Positions 60,255-64,000 of a stretch of 64,000 bases of DNA are shown here, piece by piece. Position numbers and translations under genes: made by a program. The notes under the pieces were generated by a model. The model searched no databases. It saw nothing but the letters and a program-made list of their open reading frames with translations, and was not told where the DNA came from. Every line of letters begins with the position of its first letter. Positions within the stretch are counted from its first letter, which is position 1. Origin of the DNA: Arcicella rigui (GTDB taxonomy: Bacteria > Bacteroidota > Bacteroidia > Cytophagales > Spirosomataceae); assembly GCF_034929435.1 (NCBI RefSeq), contig NZ_JAYFUM010000001.1:372001-436000 (forward strand), given 5' to 3'.

Positions 60255-61211
60255 CTATTTCATATAATAGTTCGACTCTATCACTTTCGTAACGCCATCA
60301 ATTGTAACGGTATAATTAAAGCCAGATTGTATAGAATATGCCCCATACTCGCCTTTTTTATTCAGTGCAAGGTAGCCAATTTGAAATTCTTTATAATTGT
60401 ATCTTTTTACGATTCGCATAATGGCTTCTTCGCAAGCTTGCTGTGGCGTTTTGCCGTTTCTCATTAGTTCTACAATCAAAAACGAGCCAAGTGTTTTTAG
60501 GACAAATTCACCTAAGCCTGTTGCACAAGCTCCGCCTACTTCGTCGTCGCAGAATACTGCCGCACCAATTACTGGCGAATCGCCAACTCTTCCGTGCATT
60601 TTAAAAGCTAATCCGCTGGTTGTGCAAGCTCCTGATATTTCCCCTTTTGTTCCCAAAGCCAAAAGTCCGATAGTATCGTGGCGTTCGATATTAATTTTAG
60701 GTTCGTACTTAGAGGTCTTTTTCCATTCTTCCCAAGCTTTTCTGGCTGTTTCTGTCAAGAGATTTTCTTTTTTGAAGCCTTGTGAAAGGGCAAATTGCAA
60801 TGCTCCTTCGCCCGATAACATTACGTGTGGTGTTTTTTCCATCACCGCTCTGGCAACAGAAATCGGGTGCATAATGTGCTGTAAGAAAGTAACCGAACCC
60901 GCATTTCCTTTTTCGTCCATGATACAGGCATCTAAAGTTACGTTTCCGTCTCTATCTGGAAATCCACCATAACCAACAGAAGTATCATTTGGGTCTGCTT
61001 CTGGCACTCTTGCTCCAGCTTCTACGGCATCCAAAGCTCTGCCTGTTTTTTGTAATGAATCCCAAGCAGCATAGTTGGCTTTTTCATTTTTCCAAGTTGA
61101 AATTACAATTGGAAATTTGGCTACACGCTGAGTTTTTGCCTGAGTTTGTGTTCCTACGGCTGCTAATGCAGACAACGCTGTTGTTTGCTGGATAAACTTT
61201 CTACGTTTCAT
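60255..61211 (-). CDS. Tat-exported glycosylasparaginase (Ntn hydrolase)
   Basis: A 318-residue precursor of the N4-(beta-N-acetylglucosaminyl)-L-asparaginase / isoaspartyl peptidase family. The N-terminus MKRRKFIQQTTALSALAAVG is a twin-arginine type signal, so I start at 61211 and not ten codons earlier. GYGGFPDRDGNVTLDACIMD matches the alpha-chain core, and the self-cleavage site is HDTIGLLAL with Thr180 as N-terminal nucleophile. GRVGDSPVIGAAVFCDDEVG and CATGLGEF line the active site. It removes Asn-linked GlcNAc from glycopeptides in the periplasm, which fits with the nearby GH20 in a glycan-degrading organism. Confidence 0.92.
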   Translation of the reverse strand: MKRRKFIQQTTALSALAAVGTQTQAKTQRVAKFPIVISTWKNEKANYAAWDSLQKTGRALDAVEAGARVPEADPNDTSVGYGGFPDRDGNVTLDACIMDEKGNAGSVTFLQHIMHPISVARAVMEKTPHVMLSGEGALQFALSQGFKKENLLTETARKAWEEWKKTSKYEPKINIERHDTIGLLALGTKGEISGACTTSGLAFKMHGRVGDSPVIGAAVFCDDEVGGACATGLGEFVLKTLGSFLIVELMRNGKTPQQACEEAIMRIVKRYNYKEFQIGYLALNKKGEYGAYSIQSGFNYTVTIDGVTKVIESNYYMK

Positions 61212-61625
61212 GATGAAGTAAAAGGGGGGATTGAATGGCAAAATGCCGTGAAATTAAATTAGATTTTAGATTTATTTTAGAAGAATAAGTACTGATGAGA
61301 TGCTTCGTCGGGCTTCTCTGCATCAGTTTATTCAAAAAAAACATAGCCAATTTATACAAAATATGCGTAAAACAAGCTTTTTGATACTTCGCTTTTTTAG
61401 CCTTCACTTTTTGTGTCTCAAGGGCGATGCTTTTCAATTGTTCTTTTTAAAGGAAAGCTCTTTGAAATAGTACTCTTTTCTTGGAAAGTGAATCTTTTAT
61501 TTTTGTTTGTATCTGCTTGTTAATTAAAGGTTTATCGTATATTTTTATATGAAAAATACGTATGAAATATACTGTTTTTGTTAATTGTACTATGGATGAA
61601 ATCTACTTATAAACCAATACGCCTT

Positions 61626-62882
61626 ATGAAAAAGTACCTACTTCCGCTCTTAATGTTCTTTTGCTCTTTGGCACTCAAAGCACAGACTATTTACTTCAAT
61701 CAAAATTTTAATACCGCAACCAGTAGCTCGCAAGTACCTTTTGAGAACGCTACTGCTCCTAATATTGGACAATTCAATGACATCACGAATGCACTCATTA
61801 CCGCAACGGGTGAAAAATACCTGAAATTTATCGGTAATGGTTCTACTTGTCGGGCTGTGCGAAGTACTGAATTTTCGCCCAAACCTACTACTTTGTATGT
61901 TCAGTTTTCGGTTCGGGCAAGTAGTATTGGAGCCAATAACAGTAATGCCTTTGAATTTTATTTTGGTGATGGCCCCAATTTTAATAATTCAACGGCTGTT
62001 CCAACTTCGCCCTCTTTGACTTTACGTTTTGGGGTAAGTTTACCAACAAATCTGGTGGTACAAGGTGGAAGTATTTCGGCAACGGCGTTTTCTACTGTTA
62101 CGATTTTTATTAATAATGACGTTCGTTCGATGACTTACAATGATGGCACAAGAAGCGGAGATGTACCTGCTAAAAAGTATGATTTGTACTTGGGAAATAG
62201 TTTGGTGAAAAATGACGAAACCTTGAATAATACTACTGGTAACTTGACCAAATTTAAGTTTATGACCCGAGATACTTTGGGTACGCCTACACTTGATTTG
62301 GATAATATTCTTATCAAAAATGATTTTGTTACCTTGCCCGTTGAACTTACTTATTTTAAGGCACAAATTTCAGAAAGCCAAAATGTTGCTTTGACTTGGG
62401 AGACAGCTTCTGAAATTAACAGCGATTATTTTTTAGTGGAGAAGAGTAGAGATGCCGTTCATTATCAAACATTGACAAAAGTATCGGCAGCAGGTAAATC
62501 GTTTAGTAAAAAAACGTATCAAATAGTTGATGAAAATCCGTGGTTTGGAACTACTTACTATCGTTTGCAACAAATTGATAAAGATGGAGAAGTACAGGTT
62601 TTTCGTCCACAGTCAATTGTAATAAGTGATGAAAAAATACCTTTTGGGGTTTTCCCAAATCCTGTATTTGGGAATGATTTTAATCTGAAAACTGAGAATG
62701 TTGATGAAGTAGAAGTAAAAATGTTGAGTTTAGAAGGAAAAGAAATTCCTATTAATAAGGTTAAACAGACAGAGACCGTTTTGAAAGTATTTTCTCCTGA
62801 GACTATCACGAGCGGCGTTTATTTTTTAGAAGTAAAAACACTCGGCAGTTTCAGGAAACATAAATTTTTGATAATGAAATAA
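61626..62882 (+). CDS. T9SS cargo protein with C-terminal sorting domain
   Basis: A 418-residue secreted protein: signal peptide (KKYLLPLLMFFCSLALKAQ, residues 2-20), a Ser/Asn-rich beta-sandwich (about residues 21-245), then VTLPVELTYFKAQISESQNV, a linker often found before fibronectin-like repeats, and a type IX sorting domain in the last about 80 residues (GVFPNPVFG, VKMLSLEGKEI, ITSGVYFLEV, HKFLIMK). I use the ATG at 61626; the upstream 16 codons lack signal features. The catalytic or binding role is unknown. It is surface-attached or released through T9SS. A symmetric terminator follows. Confidence 0.85.
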   Translation: MKKYLLPLLMFFCSLALKAQTIYFNQNFNTATSSSQVPFENATAPNIGQFNDITNALITATGEKYLKFIGNGSTCRAVRSTEFSPKPTTLYVQFSVRASSIGANNSNAFEFYFGDGPNFNNSTAVPTSPSLTLRFGVSLPTNLVVQGGSISATAFSTVTIFINNDVRSMTYNDGTRSGDVPAKKYDLYLGNSLVKNDETLNNTTGNLTKFKFMTRDTLGTPTLDLDNILIKNDFVTLPVELTYFKAQISESQNVALTWETASEINSDYFLVEKSRDAVHYQTLTKVSAAGKSFSKKTYQIVDENPWFGTTYYRLQQIDKDGEVQVFRPQSIVISDEKIPFGVFPNPVFGNDFNLKTENVDEVEVKMLSLEGKEIPINKVKQTETVLKVFSPETITSGVYFLEVKTLGSFRKHKFLIMK

Positions 62883-62903
62883 TTATTTGTTGTGAAGTGT
62901 AAT

Positions 62904-62939
62904 GTCAAGGATTCAAATTAACAAATTTGAATCCTTGAC
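62904..62939. terminator. Bidirectional terminator between T9SS gene and ACP gene
   Basis: GTCAAGGATTCAAATT (62904-62919) and its exact complement (62924-62939) form a 16-base-pair stem with a four-base loop. Confidence 0.85.
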
Positions 62940-62950
62940 TTATATCTTAA

Positions 62951-63199
62951 TTAAGCTTCTACACTGATAAGGTTGGCTTCCATCAGTTCAGATAATTGCT
63001 TGATTGTTTGAATTTTTTCAATTTCATTATCGGGCAAAACTATTCCATAAGTGTTTTCTAAATAGACTATCAACTCAAGGAACTCTAATGAGTTCATCCC
63101 TAAATCTGCATAAAAACGCTTTTGCGGAGCTATTAATCTTGGATTAATATAGAAATGCCTTGTCAAAAATTGAATCAGTTTACTATAATTGAATTTCAT
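62951..63199 (-). CDS. Acyl carrier protein, stand-alone
   Basis: An 82-residue ACP-like protein. The phosphopantetheine site is DLGMNSLEFLELIVYLENTY with Ser37; the Asp of the usual D-S-L motif is Asn here. A short, acidic helix III (PDNEIEKIQTIKQLSELMEA) follows. The basic N-terminal part (KFNYSKLIQFLTRHFYINPRLIAPQKRF) is unusual for fatty-acid ACP and suggests a specialised carrier. There are no biosynthetic genes next to it in the window; the RND pump gene lies 182 bases upstream on the same strand. Its partner enzymes are unknown. Confidence 0.75.
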   Translation of the reverse strand: MKFNYSKLIQFLTRHFYINPRLIAPQKRFYADLGMNSLEFLELIVYLENTYGIVLPDNEIEKIQTIKQLSELMEANLISVEA

Positions 63200-63294
63200 G
63201 GACTTTGAGATTTAATGGAATAAATAAAGTAAAGACTAATATTGATAGAACGTTTAAAATCACTTTTATTGTAGTGTAATTACCCAAGTAATAA

Positions 63295-63350
63295 AATGAA
63301 TGAGTGATTTTATGGTTATTTTTTGAAAATTAGTTAATCACTCATTCATT
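63295..63350 (-). terminator. Probable terminator of the RND gene
   Basis: AATGAATGAGTGATT (63295-63309) and its exact complement (63336-63350) are separated by 26 bases. On the minus strand the stem is followed by TTTTATT. It lies 31 bases past the RND stop. Confidence 0.7.
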
Positions 63351-63381
63351 CTACGAATATTAAATTTTTATGAATACTTGC

Positions 63382-64000
63382 CTAAGCAAGATTACTTTTA
63401 CTATGAATTGTTGGTGGTAATAATTTGTACATTACTGGCGTAACCAAACGAGCCAATAAAGTAGAACTTGTAATACCGCCAATGAGTACAATTGCTAAAG
63501 GTGAATACAAATCTGAGTATTCGATAATTAGCGGAATTAAACCTCCGATGGCTGTGAAAGACGTTAATAAAATGGGTACAAAACGAATTTCACCTGCTTG
63601 GTGAATGGCTTCGTCTAATTCCATTCCGTCTTCTCTCAACTGATTAGTAAAATCTACGAGTAAAAGCGAGTTCTTGATTTCGATACCAATTAAGGCGATA
63701 AAACCAATCACGGCTGTAAATGATAAATTTTCACCTGCAATTAATAGCCCTACGATTGCTCCAACGATTCCCAAAGGAATTACAGATAGAACGATAAGCG
63801 TTGATTTAAAATTCCTAAATTCAAGAATAAGAATAGCTATCATTCCGAAGACAGTTATCAAGATAATTACCCCTATGCCTCCAAAAGATTTTTCTGCATT
63901 TTCTGCTTCGCCCGATACAGTATAATAAAATCCTTTCGGGAATTTGAATTTATTCAACTTCTGAATCAACTCTTGGTTTACTTTCGCCGTGTTATAACCA
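63382..64000 (-). CDS. AcrB/RND efflux transporter, C-terminal part
   Basis: The 3' end of a gene that continues beyond the right edge. About 206 C-terminal residues are visible, ending in KLLPPTIHSKSNLA. The visible part matches the end of an RND pump: GVIILITVFGMIAILILEF (helix 8-9 region), STLIVLSVIPLGIVGAIVG, FIALIGIEIKNSLLLVDF (helix 10), then REDGMELDEAIHQAG and RFVPILLTSFTAIGGLIPL, with SSTLLARLVTPVMYKLLPP at the end. The family expels drugs, metals or lipids with a periplasmic adaptor and outer-membrane channel. There is no usable start in the window. Confidence 0.92.
   Translation of the reverse strand, partial: GYNTAKVNQELIQKLNKFKFPKGFYYTVSGEAENAEKSFGGIGVIILITVFGMIAILILEFRNFKSTLIVLSVIPLGIVGAIVGLLIAGENLSFTAVIGFIALIGIEIKNSLLLVDFTNQLREDGMELDEAIHQAGEIRFVPILLTSFTAIGGLIPLIIEYSDLYSPLAIVLIGGITSSTLLARLVTPVMYKLLPPTIHSKSNLA

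Noticed and set aside
60397..60972. 191-codon frame antisense to the asparaginase gene
   Set aside because: It is the complement of conserved asparaginase coding sequence, including the active-site region, and has no coherent protein features.
1..64000. CRISPR arrays, tRNA and rRNA genes
   Set aside because: A read through the window found no regularly spaced repeats and no tRNA T-loop signatures in a plausible fold.

Overview
The window is chromosomal DNA of a Bacteroidota bacterium, most likely a Cytophagales member of the Cytophagaceae/Spirosomataceae type. The evidence is a SusC/SusD pair, a protein with a type IX secretion C-terminal domain, a CcoN-CcoO fusion, a giant Reg_prop-type hybrid histidine kinase, TAnnTTTG promoter elements, few Shine-Dalgarno sites and AT-rich coding DNA. 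The genus is inference. I saw no rRNA, tRNA, CRISPR array or insertion sequence.

Layout. 1-7.6 kb: the N-terminus of a secreted endonuclease/exonuclease/phosphatase protein, a small Cys-rich protein, an MsbA-like ABC exporter, an overlapping sugar-transfer cluster (GT87, GT2, polysaccharide deacetylase, WaaE-like GT2), and nuoB-nuoC without other nuo genes. 7.7-20.7 kb: a dispersed phosphonate locus holding an FAD oxidoreductase, a PhnX-like HAD hydrolase, a DUF5690 membrane protein, and, behind a good Bacteroidota promoter, susC-susD-phnZ. A two-gene Septu-type defence system (ATPase plus HNH nuclease) sits inside it. 20.8-23.4 kb: two lipoproteins. 23.4-30.2 kb: a cbb3 oxidase module (ccoG, ccoP, ccoQ, fused ccoNO, a 39-residue His/Cys-rich peptide, ccoS) divergent from hemN, with an FNR-like box between them. 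30-44 kb: a DUF4442 protein, universal stress protein, glycosidase-like protein, YqhD-type dehydrogenase, Rpn-family protein, an ABC exporter with adaptor, an arginyltransferase-like protein and propionyl-CoA synthetase. 44-54 kb: a hybrid sensor kinase, a GH20 hexosaminidase and a debranching-type glycosidase. 53.9-56.8 kb: a tight operon of C5 DNA methyltransferase, DUF262 protein and HEPN protein, probably a defence module. 57-64 kb: fusA, a hypothetical protein, a Tat-exported glycosylasparaginase, a T9SS cargo protein, an acyl carrier protein and the 3' end of an RND efflux pump gene.

The main points of interest are: (1) the methyltransferase-DUF262-HEPN operon, which carries a DNA-modification enzyme and an RNase-like HEPN motif but no visible DNA nuclease domain; (2) susC-susD-phnZ as one transcription unit, implying TonB-dependent uptake of an organophosphonate linked to its oxidative cleavage; and (3) the previously unmarked metal-ligand-rich peptide in the cbb3 operon, together with the FNR-like site 5' of hemN.
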